Below, in pieces: positions 32,601 to 64,000 of a stretch of 64,000 bases of DNA. Each line of letters begins with the position of its first letter. The stretch's first letter is position 1. Both the position numbers and the translations under genes were made by a program. A model generated the notes under the pieces. The model ran no database searches, had not been told where the DNA came from, and saw nothing but the letters and a program-made list of their open reading frames with translations. The stretch comes from Mycteria americana (taxonomy: Eukaryota; Chordata; Aves; Ciconiiformes; Ciconiidae), in assembly GCF_035582795.1 (NCBI RefSeq), contig NC_134370.1, positions 38,055,501-38,119,500 of the forward strand, in the 5' to 3' direction.

Positions 32601-34479
32601 CAGCTATCGTGACCAAAAATCTTGGACTTTCAGTCATCTTCTGCATTACAGAATTTGTGAAGATATCCACACGGCCAATTCCTCACCACGTGGTTTAGGT
32701 GACCTACTGCTTATCACTTGTCCATTGCAGCCTTAGTGTTCAACACTGAACTCGGAGCTGGAGAGAAAATCCCTTGCATCTTAGTTGCTCTAAAAAAGCA
32801 GGCAGTTCCAACAGTTCAGTTACCACAGAACGACTCACATGTGGTAACTCTCCGCTCAAAAGCTGCCTTGCTCTGATCTGTTCTACTCAATTATTGTTTA
32901 TTCTTGTGTCACAAAGCAACTCAGAATCTTCCAGAAATACTTGAAGAAACATAAACCGTACATGTAATGCTGTTAACATTTAGGTTAAGGATAAGCTGTA
33001 TCCACTGGAGAAAGAAATACAGAGGTGAAATGTACTTTATAGTAGGACAATTAAAAACCACAAAGACAGGAAAATTGGTATTAAAATTCAGACATCTATG
33101 GCTGGCTTAAAAAAAAAAAAATTAAAACCAGTGGTACACTATGAAGGTCTTCGACGTCCTCCTCTCTCACGCTGCTCCAGCACTCCTGCTGCCTTCAGTC
33201 TCCTACTGCGGGGAGGCTGCGTTACGGTTTGCGAGTTGATGGCCATTCCTTAGCCATGGCAAGGGTAGCTAAGCATCTGGGTTTACTCCGTGCAGGTGCT
33301 GCTTCCCCAAACACAGAAACTCTTCCCAGGCTGCAATCCCCACGGAAATAACGTAAGCAGGAGTAGAAAACAGCTGCAAAATAGGAGATCCCTTCTCTCA
33401 TACCCGCTCTACTGCCAGGAGCACAGTGACTTGCTCAGGGACGTGACTACTCCTGGGGTGTACTGTTCTTACTGACAATGTGGAAACTGGTAGCAAGCTG
33501 GTGTGGGTGATAAAGAAGAAATTGAGGGAATTAGATTCTTACTTCAGGGAACACAAAAGCTGTGTTAGGAGACCGCAGCCCCGCACTCACTGAATGCGGT
33601 AAGCCTCTTCTAAGACTGTGACACTTGATGACCACATTATACTACGAAAGGCAAATGTGAAGAGGAGCCCCACCCTTACATCAGTTCATTTCCTCTGATC
33701 CACCTAAATGGCACACACCTACGTGGTGGATGTGACAAACACAAAATTGAAGCTGAAAACATGCCTGAATGTAAGGAGAATGTTGTTTATAAACAGAAAA
33801 ATGTTTTTGTAAACAGAATGAGTTGTCCTAATGTTGGAAGTTTGTCTCCGAAGACATAATTTTATTTTCTTTCAAGACCTCCTACACATTTGTGTTGTTA
33901 TCACACAGCAACTATTTTATGTTAATCTGTAACAAACTGGGAATGTTTTCAAAAATTTGTGATGCTTATTTTGTCTCATCTCAAATTATTCTTAATTACA
34001 AAGCATGTACTACATGTGTGATTGCTGGGATTATTGGATGCAATTATTTGTATCTTGAAATAGAAAAATGTAAATGCTCTTCCTCCTTTTTCACATGGGT
34101 TTTAAATTGTCTTTCATTTTCATGCTTAGTACTTGAAAATCTTCTCCATATTCCCCCCTACCCTCCCAATATGGTTCAATACACTTAAAATTCTCCAGAT
34201 AACTTTTCCTTTGCTAAGTTCAAACTCTCAACAGGGAAGATCCAAGTAAGACTTCCCCTTACATTTCAAGTAATTCAAACTCATACACGTGAGTTTTTCT
34301 CCTATGGTTTCAAAGCATTTTGACCTTGCTTTCAAAAAGAAGCGGGGCAGAGAATAGACTCCAAAGCATTAATCCACAGAAATGTGTTAGATCTGTTACT
34401 CATGCTTAAAAAGAAGACTTGCTTAAAAAGAAGAAAAGTATCTTTATTTCTGTTCTAATGACAGTCAAAATACAGCCCT

Positions 34480-34562
34480 TGTTAGTGAAATGCTTTACCC
34501 GGGGTCACAGAGAGAAAACCCTAGGTTCTTAACTCACGCCCTCTTTCTTCAGGAGATGGTGT
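34480..34562 (-). repeat. MIR-like SINE fragment, reverse orientation
   Basis: The segment gaaatgctttacccggggtc followed by acagagagaaaaccctaggttcttaa fits the reverse complement of the MIR core (CTTGCCCAAGGTCACACAGC...GGATTCGAACCC). The match is by eye and diverged. Confidence 0.45.
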
Positions 34563-35789
34563 GGTCCACAATTAATGCACCCTGACGGAATACTTCATTG
34601 CTTTTTTCCCTACCAAATGCAATTCCATACAGACACAAAAGTTTACTTCGGCAGAGCCAAAACCAAACTCTGGGAAGCCAGTGAATCTTTATGATCTTTT
34701 ACAACAACAAAGGGAAAGCTGAAAGCATGGATGCCTCTCTATCACTTTGTTCTGTTGTTCCCAGCCACCCTCCTAAAGTAGCATTGCACATGAGCTGGAG
34801 TGGTCTGGGTTAATACTGTATCTCCTAGAGCATTACAATAGCCCCCAAATACCTTTCAAGTGGAATCAGTGCAACGATGCAAGACGTTTGTACAGGAATA
34901 ACAATATATACCCAATTTCATGTAAAAATATCCCTGAGATCAGTTTAAGAGGTGTAGCCCTGCACTCTTCTGTTTGCATCAGTCTGTGATGATGTATTTG
35001 GCGCTGCCAACAGACGTACTGTGAGATGATCGTAATACAATCCCTTATTGCGTATCTTAGAGCTCAAGCTCTCGAATCCGTGCAACTGCAGGGGGAAAAA
35101 AACCCTCAGCTTTCATTTAGAAAGCAAGTTAAGTTTGCAGCCCTCGTGGCTGAGTTGAAAAGCTTGTGAATGCCTTAAACGATCCAACGCAACAAGACAC
35201 AAAGAGCTGCCACTATTCTTTGTTACGGCCGTTTTAAGCCAGTTTGGGGATGCTGGAACATTTGGATTAGATGCACCGTACCAAGATGCGCAGGTCACCT
35301 TGCCTAAGGGATATAGGCACGGGCGGCTCCCTTCCTAACAAAAACCGGACAGGGTGGGCGGAGGACACCTCAAAACCTATCCTCAAGCATTAGTCCAAGC
35401 TGGGACTGCCTTGAAACCTCTACGGCTCCAAACTGCTTCATCCTGTGACCAGGGAAAGGATGGGAAGCTGGGCTTTCTTCCTTTATGCTCCCGACTAATG
35501 CAAGCCCAGCAGCTCGTAGGGACTGGGGTCAGGGGAGCCCTTTCTCTCCTGAGCGTGCGGGGGGAGGGCGGGGGGGGGGGAGTGATGGAAGAGGCGGGGA
35601 GGGGGTGCCTGTGGGAAGGCGGCGGCAGCAGCAGCCCTGGGGCCCGGGCAAGGAGGAGCGGCGCGATGTCTGGGAGGGCGGCAGCGATAGGGGGGTTGTT
35701 GCAGGCCCGGGCTGCAGTGACTCCTCCTAGAGGCGGTATGCGGAGCAGGAGGAAACCCCTTCCACCCCCCCCTCAAGAGGAGCCGCCGC

Positions 35790-35980
35790 CATCGCCATTG
35801 AAACATACAATACGGGAAGAGAGCCGGCGGCTGAGGCGGAGCAAGGGTGCGGGCGGGGGTGGGGGAGCCAAAAAGGGAAGGGGGGAGGTAGAGGGGGGCA
35901 AGGAGAGGAGAAAAAGAGGGGGAGAAAACGAAAAAAAGAGGAAGGGAAGAAAAGAAGGAGGCGGCGGCGGGCGCCGGCAG
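35790..35980 (+). other. MACROH2A2: Candidate non-coding first exon of MACROH2A2
   Basis: A strong donor, ccggcag|gtgagg, is at 35980/35981, downstream of a YY1-like motif and a GA-rich leader-like tract, inside the CpG island. It could join the acceptor at 42820, giving a 5' UTR completed by 61 bases before the ATG. The start is only an estimate because no TATA box or other start marker is visible. A start further downstream, behind the CCAAT boxes at 36622-36765, remains possible. Confidence 0.45.
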
Positions 35981-36621
35981 GTGAGGGGAGCGGCGGCGCG
36001 GGGGCTCCGGGGCCGCGGCGAGGCCCGCTCCTCTCCTTCCCTCTCCTCGCTCCCGGCCGCCCGACCCACCTTCTCCTCCCGCCGCTGCTGCCTTTCTTCG
36101 CAGCCGCCCGGGAGGGACCGGCCATGGCCGCAGCGGGGGCAGCGGCCGGCCGCCGTGAGGGGAAGGGGGCGGGGGGGGGGGGGGTGCGGCTGTGGGGAGG
36201 AACCGCTGCGGGCGACGGTTGGGGCGCGAGGCGGCGGCGCGCGCGGGGCCGGACCCGGGGGGCCGGGGCGGGGGGAGGGGGGCTCCCTGGGGGCTGCGCG
36301 CGGGCCCCGCGCGCCTGCGGCTCTCGCTCGCTGTCTCCCTCCCCCTTCGCCCCGCAGCCAGGCGAAGCCGCAGCACTTCCCGTTCCGGGGACGCGCTTGG
36401 CGGCGGCCGCCGCCGCCCCTCGCAGGCAGCGGGCGAAGCCTCCGTGACGGCGGGAGCGAGCCCGCTGAGGGGAGGGTGGGGGCGAGCGTTTGCGCGGGAA
36501 AGCGAACGGCCACTCCCCCCCCTCCACCGCGCCTCAGGGCGCCTGCGCGGCCGGCAACGGAGCGCGCACGCGGCGCCGCCGCGAACCCCCCGCCCTTTTC
36601 CCGTAGCTCACCGGCTCTCGG

Positions 36622-36765
36622 CCAATCAGCGCGCTCCCTCCTAGCCCGGGCTCCGCGGCGGCCGTCCCGCGCGTAGGTGGGGCCAGCGCGCTGGCCAATC
36701 AGCGGGCGGGGCGGGGCGGTGCCCGCCGACCTCGCGCCGCGCTCCCGGTGCTGGGGGCGGCCAAT
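36622..36765 (+). promoter_or_regulatory. Three CCAAT boxes and clustered GC boxes
   Basis: CCAAT occurs at 36622-36626, 36695-36699 and 36761-36765, all on the + strand; the first two are in the extended form ggCCAATCAGCG that NF-Y prefers. The tandem GC box gggcggggcggggcgg at 36704-36719 lies between the second and third. Regular spacing of about 70 bases is typical of NF-Y/Sp1 promoters. Confidence 0.65.
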
Positions 36766-37348
36766 GGGCGCGCGCGCCGCTTCTCTGAGGGGAGTGGGCG
36801 GGGCGGATGTGTCCAGGCAACGGCGTGGCGTGCGCGAGGGCGTGCGCGGGGCGGGGCTGGCAGCGGCCGCTAACTGCCGCGCTGGCCAGCCGGCAGCGCT
36901 GAGTGGCCGGGGTCGGCCTGGCGGCACAGCGGGCTGGCCTGCCTGGCCCTGAGGTGGCTCCAGGGGCCTGGCGGTGACTGGGTTGGCCCCTGCGAGCTCG
37001 GCAGCTCTCAGCAAGGTCAAAAGAAGACTCAGTCTGAGTCAGTAACGAGGCCCATCCCCTCAGCCTGCGAGCCGTGCTGTGCCACGGGGGTCGGCCTCTG
37101 CAGTTTGTGAGGGGAAGCCGCCTCTGCAAGGGTTTTTTCTGGCTTCAGTGTGCCTGTGAAGCTTCTTTCAGTAGGAGCGCACTCTGTGTATGTCAGTTTT
37201 GAGTAGGTTGAGTCCAGGAGACATATGACTTGCCCACTGAATAGTGTTATGTTTGTGCGTTGGTTGTGCCTTACTGATTTATTCAGGTAACAAGCTTCTA
37301 CTTTAGGTCTTCTGAGTCATTTTTGCAAAGTGGTGTTTGTATACGAGT

Positions 37349-37399
37349 GTGCAGTCTAAGTTGACCCCTAGACAGTGCGCAGTCTTAGTTGACCCCTAG
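37349..37399 (+). repeat. Tandem duplication, two copies with period 28
   Basis: The word gcagtctaagttgacccctag (37351-37371) recurs with one change as gcagtcttagttgacccctag (37379-37399). Two copies only. Confidence 0.8.
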
Positions 37400-40149
37400 T
37401 CTTTGGATTGCTTGTCAATTCCTAACTGTTCAAATAGATCTTAAGCTGGAGATGAAGAAAGTGCAGGTGTGTTGATAGTCCTGCAAGTCCTTGATTTCAG
37501 TCTTTGCCTGCTGACTTCAAGTTTTCTCAATATGTGGAATCAAGACTCCTAGATGCCAAGCACTCATGAACTATCTGGAAATGGTGTCCAAGGCATCATT
37601 GGTGAATATATTTGGTAGAAATGGTTCTGGTACAAAGCCTTGCAAAGACTCGGGCATTAGTTCTGTGAGCCAGGACACTGAGGTCAGCATCCAGCTGTGC
37701 CTGAGTGTTTTAGCTTGTGTGAGCTTCTGGTGTAGCTCCCAGTGTAATGTCTGCTTCTGAACCTCTGGTTGTCTGAGGGAGGGCACTTGGCACGCTGTGC
37801 TAAATTTTAGTTTGCCAGATGACGTTGTAGCCACCTGTAAAGTCCAGAAGGATAAGCTGCAATGCCAGCTGTTTTAATCTGACCAGGAATTTACCTAATC
37901 ATTGCTCAAATATCTAGTGATAACTAGTTGCTAGTATGCATTTTGTATTTGGTGTAGCTATTATCTTATCTTGCTTCTGCCTTGTGTATGATCTGGGATG
38001 TGAGGAGGAAGGGCCAGAATTTACTTTTCTCCACCAGTGTTACAACAGTTTTGGTGCTACGTTGTGCAAACTAAGCTTTCTTTTCTTTTACTGTCTTCTG
38101 TGTTTTTTCTTAGAGAAAAATTTAGATTTGATGTATCTTAGGCATTTTGTACTGCACTGAACTTTCTGATATGCATCCATGCTTTCTTGCCAGATCTTGA
38201 CATGTTAATCTTGGAAAGCTGACCAGGAAGTAGTTTCAAAGTTCAGGCTCACTTGGAGGTCGCGGTCTGTTTCTGTGTCTGCAGGTTATTCTTGCTTTCT
38301 AAAAATGATATGTGTCCTTACTGCCTAAAGATGATTATGAGATTTTGTTATTCTGAGCGTCTGTGTAGGAAGGACTGGAAAGTGGTTTTAGGGTTGCTTT
38401 GATAATCCCTGACCCATCGGGATGTGGCGTGGGATGCAAATTGCACAATGGTGAGAGGAATGTCCCAGGGCAGTCTGTTGTTCCAGTGTCCTTGTGCAGC
38501 AGTCATCACCCTCTGCTGATAACCATGGTGGAAGAACACGGGGTGGTAGCATCTGTAGTGGAGGGACCCTCCAAGTGGCCAGCAGACCCACCTGAGAGAA
38601 GCAAGGAGGTAGAGCTTTTTTCCCAGCAGACAGAAGGAAAGTGCTGCTTGTTGTTTTGGGCTCTGAAGAAGATTTAACTCACAGAGGAAGGCCCAGCTTG
38701 CAAAAGTCTATCCTATTTTCATCATATTGTAGAGAGCTCTGGTAGATCTGGTAGCTACTAAATCCCCCGTAGCAACACAGGGATGTTGGAGTCATGGCAG
38801 AGTAGGAGTGTGCCGTGACCAATTAAGGGATTGGAAACATTAATTGCTTTAAATTGCCCGAGCCTCATGATGTCGTGGTAGCCAGATATAGATGCAGTTC
38901 TTCTAACTCAGCAAGGATGGACTTCACATAAATGACATGGCTGTGTTTTTTCATGGAGACTGTAGTTTATAAGGGCAAACGTAGAGACAATGAATCAGCT
39001 GGCAGTGAGGGAACTAATGTGGGTAGACTCAAGTGCTTTTCAGCTGATAAGCCCTGGACACTTAGCTGTATCATCCGAAGAGAACAATTAGGACAGCAGT
39101 GCTGAACTTGTAGCTCTTCAGCTGTTTGCAGCTTTGGAGCAGTTCAGGTGAGTGCATCATGTAACTGTGTCAGGGCAGAGCTCATGTGCATCCCCCAAGG
39201 TAAACCAAACCCCTGCCTGTGGGAGGAATGAGCCAGCAAGGCACGGACCCCTGGGGCCTCGCTGCAGACCAGGCGTAGCTCTTCTGTGCAAGAGAGCTTC
39301 AAGATCCCAAGGACTGACAGTCACCTGAGCCTGTGAACCATTCCCTTAGTGTCCACCCTCCAAGGTGCCTAGCGTAGATAGATGCAACCCCAGTGTACCA
39401 TGTTTCTTTGTCCAGGTCCACAGGAGTTGTATTCTAGTAGGTGCGACTATGCCATAGCTTGTCATTCTACCAAAAATTGCCTCCCATTGGATTCAAGACG
39501 AGACAAGAACATACTGTTCTATGTGTCACTCACCAGTATACCCTGGTCCATGTAAGTTGCAAAGAAGAGAGAGAGAGACAGTGTTGGCAGAGTTATGAAA
39601 CCTCTTTTGTATTTAGACTCACAAAATTCCACAAATGTACCTGATCTGTTACCTGCAGTGTATTTGGAAAAATGTTTTGGGATTCCAAAGGTTGCTGTCG
39701 CAGCAGGGGAAAAAATAGCTGAGAGAGAAGGGAAAAATAAAGGGGTAGAGACAGAGGTAGAAAGTTCAAAGAGGCAACAGAAGAATGAGCCAGAAGTGAT
39801 TAAACAGAAATGTATATAATGCAACAGCATGCCCCAGAGCGGTGTGCTTAGTTATACAAATATGTTTTGATTTTCCATCACAGAGATCAAGTGCAACCAC
39901 GGTATTTTCTGTGGATGCAATCTCATGATGTTTGCTTTTTTTTTTGTTGATTTACACGCAGTTGGGATTTGGTACTACAGGAGCAAATATATGAGAGGTT
40001 AGCTTAATACTATTTCGATACATGATTGTTTGTAGTGTGCTCTTTCAGCATGGCTCTCTGTAGGGATTTCAGTGCAGGACTGAACTCTTGGGTGATGAAA
40101 CTGTCCTGCTGGTATTGCAGGAATCAAATCATAGCCTAGTGCATACGCT

Positions 40150-40330
40150 TATTAAGTTCCACCTTAAAATGAGTTATTGTTGCTCATATTACTCATAAGA
40201 GGAGGCTGTTCCAGAAGTTCGCTCCTCTGATGGCTAGAAACCTAATTCCCAGCCTACGTTTCTTCATTAATCTGAATGTCAGTTATCACGAACTGAAAAG
40301 GACACTTCACAAAGGTTAATCAGTAGCATA
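40150..40330 (-). mobile_element. Second CR1-type fragment
   Basis: The + strand words gaggctgttccagaagttcg, ctcctctgatggctagaaac and attcccagcctacg correspond to the internal 3' region of CR1 elements (usually TGTTCCA...AGTTAGGAAGTT...CCTAA), in the same orientation as the neighbouring copy. It may be a separate insertion or a rearranged piece of the element at 40385-41130. Confidence 0.5.
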
Positions 40331-40384
40331 ATATGAAATTGAAAGTTTATAAAGGGTTTGTCACGAATTGCAGATTTCATTGAG

Positions 40385-41130
40385 CAAGAGGGCTGGAGGA
40401 AGGGACCTTCGAGAGATCACCTCGTCCAGCCTCCTCTCCCAAGGCAGATTCAAGGCTGCCCATGCCATTTCTGACATATATTCTCTAACCGTTTTAAAGT
40501 TGTCCCAGCGGGAAGATTCTGCCACCTCCCCATCTGACCAAGTCCAGTGCTCCGCTCTCCTCCCTGCTACACAGCTTTTGTAAGAGTCCTGCTCTTCTCC
40601 TGTCACTTTTATAGGAAACGCTTACTCCCTCCACCTTTGAAGCAGCCTTTTACGTCTCTAAAGACCATTATCATGTCTCCCCGCTTGTTTTTGCCTTCCC
40701 TTTTAGTTTGTGTCAGACGTCTGGTCGTTCTTACCGCCCTCCTCCGGATGCTTGTTGCTCCACATGCCTGAAGCGCGGTATCTGTGGTTGGACATAGCTC
40801 CTCAGCTCAGCGCTGGCTGTCCTCTTGCTCATACACCTTAGCACAAAGTTTGCCTTTTCGCAACAGCTCTTCTTCCCCCCGCTGTAACCTGCTGGTCCTA
40901 ATCAGTGGAGCTGCTTCCTAGCAATTGTTCCCTGTCCTACACAACTGGTTACTCCTGCATCAATGCAATTAATGGATTGCTTGGGAATTTTTTCCACTTG
41001 TATCTGTTTGAAGTGGCCGTTGCCTCTAATCCACACTTGCAAGTGGTAGTTTATGAGCTTTTTTACCACCACTTTTGATTCCAGGCTGGCAGTTCACAGG
41101 GAACTCGGAGTGGGATGATGAGCAGCATCA
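40385..41130 (-). mobile_element. CR1-type LINE remnant, 3' part
   Basis: Read on the minus strand, the element ends near 40385 in the conserved CR1 tail: the + strand shows ggaggaagggaccttcgaga and then atcacctcgtccagcctcc, the reverse complement of the usual GACGAGGTGAT...GGTCCCTTCC end. Further in, cagccttttacgtctctaaa followed by gaccattatcatgtctcccc matches the conserved block CTTT...GACTATTATCATGTCCCCCC of CR1/L3 elements. It is old and interrupted by small gaps, with no reverse-transcriptase frame left. Confidence 0.7.
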
Positions 41131-42820
41131 ATTTTGAGGTGTCCGTGTCTGATAGGTTTACTGGTTTAATCTTTCCCAACTTTTGTTATCATGCCCACAT
41201 AATATATTGCATGCAGAAAGAAAAAAATATCTGGCTGATAGACAAGGACATGCCAGGGTTTTATAGATCCCTGCAGACCCTGTGGTGATTTCATTTCCTT
41301 GATATCATAGTCAAATGAGCATTCAAGTTAGGTTATAGTAGAAACCCACCCTTGAATTTGGCTCTTACGGATCAGCTGGTTTCTGTGAATGTCTGGCTTT
41401 GTATGGTGACCCTCTTTGTATATGCACTTGATTTATAATAAGCAGAATAAGAATGAAACACAGATTTCTCTGCCCTCCTTGTAGTGGTGTCAAATGGCTT
41501 TTTTTTTTTTTTTTTTGGAAGGCTATTTAAAATGCAGATTGTGATAAAATTTAACAGTATCCCCTAAAGTCATGATAATATTTTTCAAATTGTCTTCCTC
41601 CTTTGTTTCCTTGTTTCATTGAGGTGGATGAATATTGGGAATTAAGTAGCTGTGCCTTCATTGTCAGAAATACCATCTGTGGCACGCATGATCTTCGTTT
41701 ATTTCGGAGGAGTCAATCTTGATCTATTGTGTTGTAACCAGGATCATAATTAGGCCACCAGGGCAGCTACCAAAATGGAGTTAAAAACAATTTTTGGACA
41801 CAGAGTTAAAAACTTCCCCATTATGTGACTGAGAGTGCGAACGAGGGATGTAACTATGACTGCATGCACCCTTTGGAGTGCTTGACTCCAGGTTTTGTTG
41901 TCCATTTACCTGCAATCTCACTGTTGCGAGACGAACGAGGAGAAAATGAGATTTGTTTTCTTTGCTCCTATGTATAGACTAGATTGGCTTTTAATGCAGG
42001 GAAAACCCACATATTCAGGGAGCTTGATGGATGGAAAAACCTGGTAGCCAGTCCTTTTAAGATGAGAGATTAAAGACCTCCCCTTAGCTCTGTGGAGGAA
42101 GGCTTTCTGGGGCTCCCAGGAGCTGCTGTGAAGGTGATCCGGGGAGAATTATGAAAGTGGTGAAGCCTGTGAACTGGCCCCCGGGGCTCAGTTCCTGAGG
42201 CCAGAGCAGCACGAGGGGAGACGCTTGAAGCACAGCTGCTTGCCTGCTTCTCCTCTTCAGCCATGCATTGAAATTCCCCATATAAAAGACCTGTGAAGAA
42301 GCAGTGTGTTTGTAGGTAGGTTTTATCTTCTCCTGTGGGAGCAGTATGACTTCCTCTACTTGTAGGTGGCACCAGTATCTGCTTTTCAGCTTGTTTAATG
42401 CTGTCCATTATGCCAGTACTTCTCAGCTCTTTATAACTTGCTAAACTTAACAATCAGCATGGAAATCTTCCATGCTGCGGATGTCTGCCTTGGTGTGATT
42501 TGGTTTTGTTTGGTTTTTTTTTTTCTTTAAATATTCATTTAATGTGCATTTGTTGTTTTTTGGGGTTTTTTTGTTTTTTTGGTTTTTTTTTATATATATT
42601 CTCCAAACCACTTTTTCTGTGATATTGCTACACTGACAGTGCAGTAGTTAACAGAAAAGCTATAGCAAATGTTCCAGTTATCCAGCCTTTAATTAATAAT
42701 GCCTCAACTTTAACAGGTATTGAGAATGGGTTTGGATTTTTTTTCTTCTGGAAGAACAAGATAATGTATAAAGATGTTTCTCACATGCTGAACACCAATC
42801 CTGTTGCTTTTCTCTTGCAG

Positions 42821-63361
<20,541 letters not shown>

Positions 63362-64000
63362 CAATGGCAGCCAAATGAAACTTTATTTTTCAACAAACTT
63401 GAGTAGCATTAAAAGCATTAGAGGTGGGTTTTATTTTTTCAATGTGATGAGGAGGGGGAGCGGTAGTAGTGTGATGTGTTGTGACTTGAAGAGCTGTGAC
63501 TAGAGATGAGAGGGGTTTAGTCCGATTTCTTCATGCTATCAGCATCCCCTAGCCATTTATATCACCTTAAGCAATTGAGTTACCATCTCTTTTCAGGAGT
63601 TTGTTTAGTGTCCCTTGTTACTTTAGTTTAGAAGTTTTTAAAGAGTAACCTCATTTTAGATTTGTAGTGATAAATTTTTCACACACACACACACTTTAAA
63701 GAAAGCTCTTAAAAATGTTCTGCTCCCTTTTTCCCCTCCCTTGAGGGTAGATGGTAAACTTCTGCCTCCAGCCCACAGAGAGGGGAAAAGGATTTTAGAA
63801 GTGATGCATGAGGAGCTTCTGTTTTGCTTTTAACTCACAATAATCTCTGTAATTCCTGAGAATATTTCATGGTGATTTTGTTTGTTTTATAAGAAAAAAA
63901 GAAAAATGTGTCAAGTGTGGTTATTGTTATAAACCCTATTTTTGCTCTGGGAATTTCTCACCTTAAAAAAAAAAAAAAAAAAAAAAAAGAAAAAAGCAGC
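63362..64000 (+). other. MACROH2A2: MACROH2A2 3' UTR, running to or past the window end
   Basis: AT-rich untranslated DNA follows the stop. An early ATTAAA at 63408-63413 could give a short 3' end. No AATAAA is present before the window ends. A CA repeat (63680-63694) and a run of 24 A (63965-63988) lie inside it. The true end may be outside the window. Confidence 0.6.
63680..63694. repeat. CA microsatellite
   Basis: A short (CA)7 repeat lies in the 3' UTR region of MACROH2A2. Confidence 0.9.

Larger units (their letters stand above)
18790..35500. other. Intergenic region between COL13A1 and MACROH2A2
   Basis: About 16.7 kb hold no gene I can support. Open frames are short, carry no family signature and are not joined by splice sites. 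What can be seen is AT-rich octamer/homeodomain blocks (19250-19510, 23500-23770, 28700-28870), MIR- or MITE-like remnants (23560-23695, 34480-34560), a 23-base direct repeat at 19149, and a GC-richer patch at 26780-27200. The remaining stretches show nothing distinctive. Confidence 0.6.
35540..36970. promoter_or_regulatory. CpG island at the MACROH2A2 5' end
   Basis: About 1.4 kb is strikingly richer in G+C and CpG than any other part of the window. It has G runs at 35570-35580 and 36171-36184, a purine-rich tract at 35830-35965, a YY1-like GCCGCCATC at 35785-35793, GC boxes at 36704-36719 and three CCAAT boxes. It precedes the first coding exon of MACROH2A2 by 6-7 kb and is the only plausible promoter for that gene. 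All long open frames inside it, including one of 440 codons, are products of the skewed base composition. Confidence 0.85.
35981..42820 (+). other. MACROH2A2 first intron
   Basis: The intron is 6.8 kb if the donor at 35981 is used. Its first kilobase is CpG island with CCAAT and GC boxes. Further on are a 28-base tandem duplication (37349-37399), CR1-type LINE remnants (40150-41130), an 18-base T run (41499-41516) and T/G-rich low-complexity DNA at 42500-42600. No other gene is visible. Confidence 0.55.

Noticed and set aside
35354..37129. Very long open frames in the CpG island (440, 415, 293, 266 codons on both strands)
   Set aside because: They overlap each other on both strands, consist of low-complexity Arg/Gly/Pro/Ala runs and follow from extreme G+C content that removes stop codons. 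No known family is visible.
63965..63988. Run of 24 A as a poly(A) tail of a processed retrocopy or as the mRNA end
   Set aside because: It is followed by further non-A sequence, no AATAAA lies just upstream, and no retrocopy body precedes it. It is more simply a homopolymer in the 3' UTR or downstream DNA.

Overview
The window looks like nuclear DNA from a sauropsid (bird-like or other reptile). Genes are split into short exons with GT/AG introns. A large CpG island sits at one promoter, recognisable transposons are few and old, and the repeats I can place resemble CR1-type LINEs and MIR-like or other amniote SINE/MITE remnants. The low repeat load and moderate intron sizes favour a bird, but a crocodilian or turtle cannot be excluded by eye. 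No operons, phage, CRISPR or bacterial signals are present.

Region 1 (1-18790, + strand): the 3' end of a transmembrane collagen gene, called COL13A1. Ten in-phase coding exons encode Gly-X-Y repeats and end in a short cysteine-containing C-terminal non-collagenous tail (CPL...GEDGLPVQGCWNK). Two consecutive exons (13119-13205 and 14178-14255) end in the same eight residues and look like a tandem exon duplication. The stop codon is either the first codon of a last, otherwise untranslated exon (18485) or lies two codons into the preceding intron. A polyadenylation signal is at 18757.

Region 2 (18790-35500): about 17 kb of intergenic DNA without a convincing gene. It holds short AT-rich stretches with homeodomain and POU-octamer motifs that resemble developmental enhancers, a few ancient repeat fragments and one GC-richer patch open on both strands (26780-27200).

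Region 3 (about 35500-64000, + strand): the whole coding part of a histone variant gene, MACROH2A2 (formerly H2AFY2). A CpG-island promoter with a candidate non-coding first exon is followed by eight coding exons. Their joined length is 1119 bases including the stop, or 372 residues, which matches the known length of macroH2A2. The protein has an H2A-like histone fold, a lysine-rich linker and a C-terminal macro domain. The 3' UTR runs towards the window end.

The two genes share no pathway. Their neighbourhood and orientation match the order COL13A1 then MACROH2A2 on human chromosome 10q22, which is the main reason for choosing COL13A1 over its relatives COL23A1 and COL25A1. I saw no clearly undescribed biological system. 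The best leads are the duplicated collagen tail exons, the unusual stop/intron arrangement, the octamer-rich block behind COL13A1, and the promoter layout of MACROH2A2.
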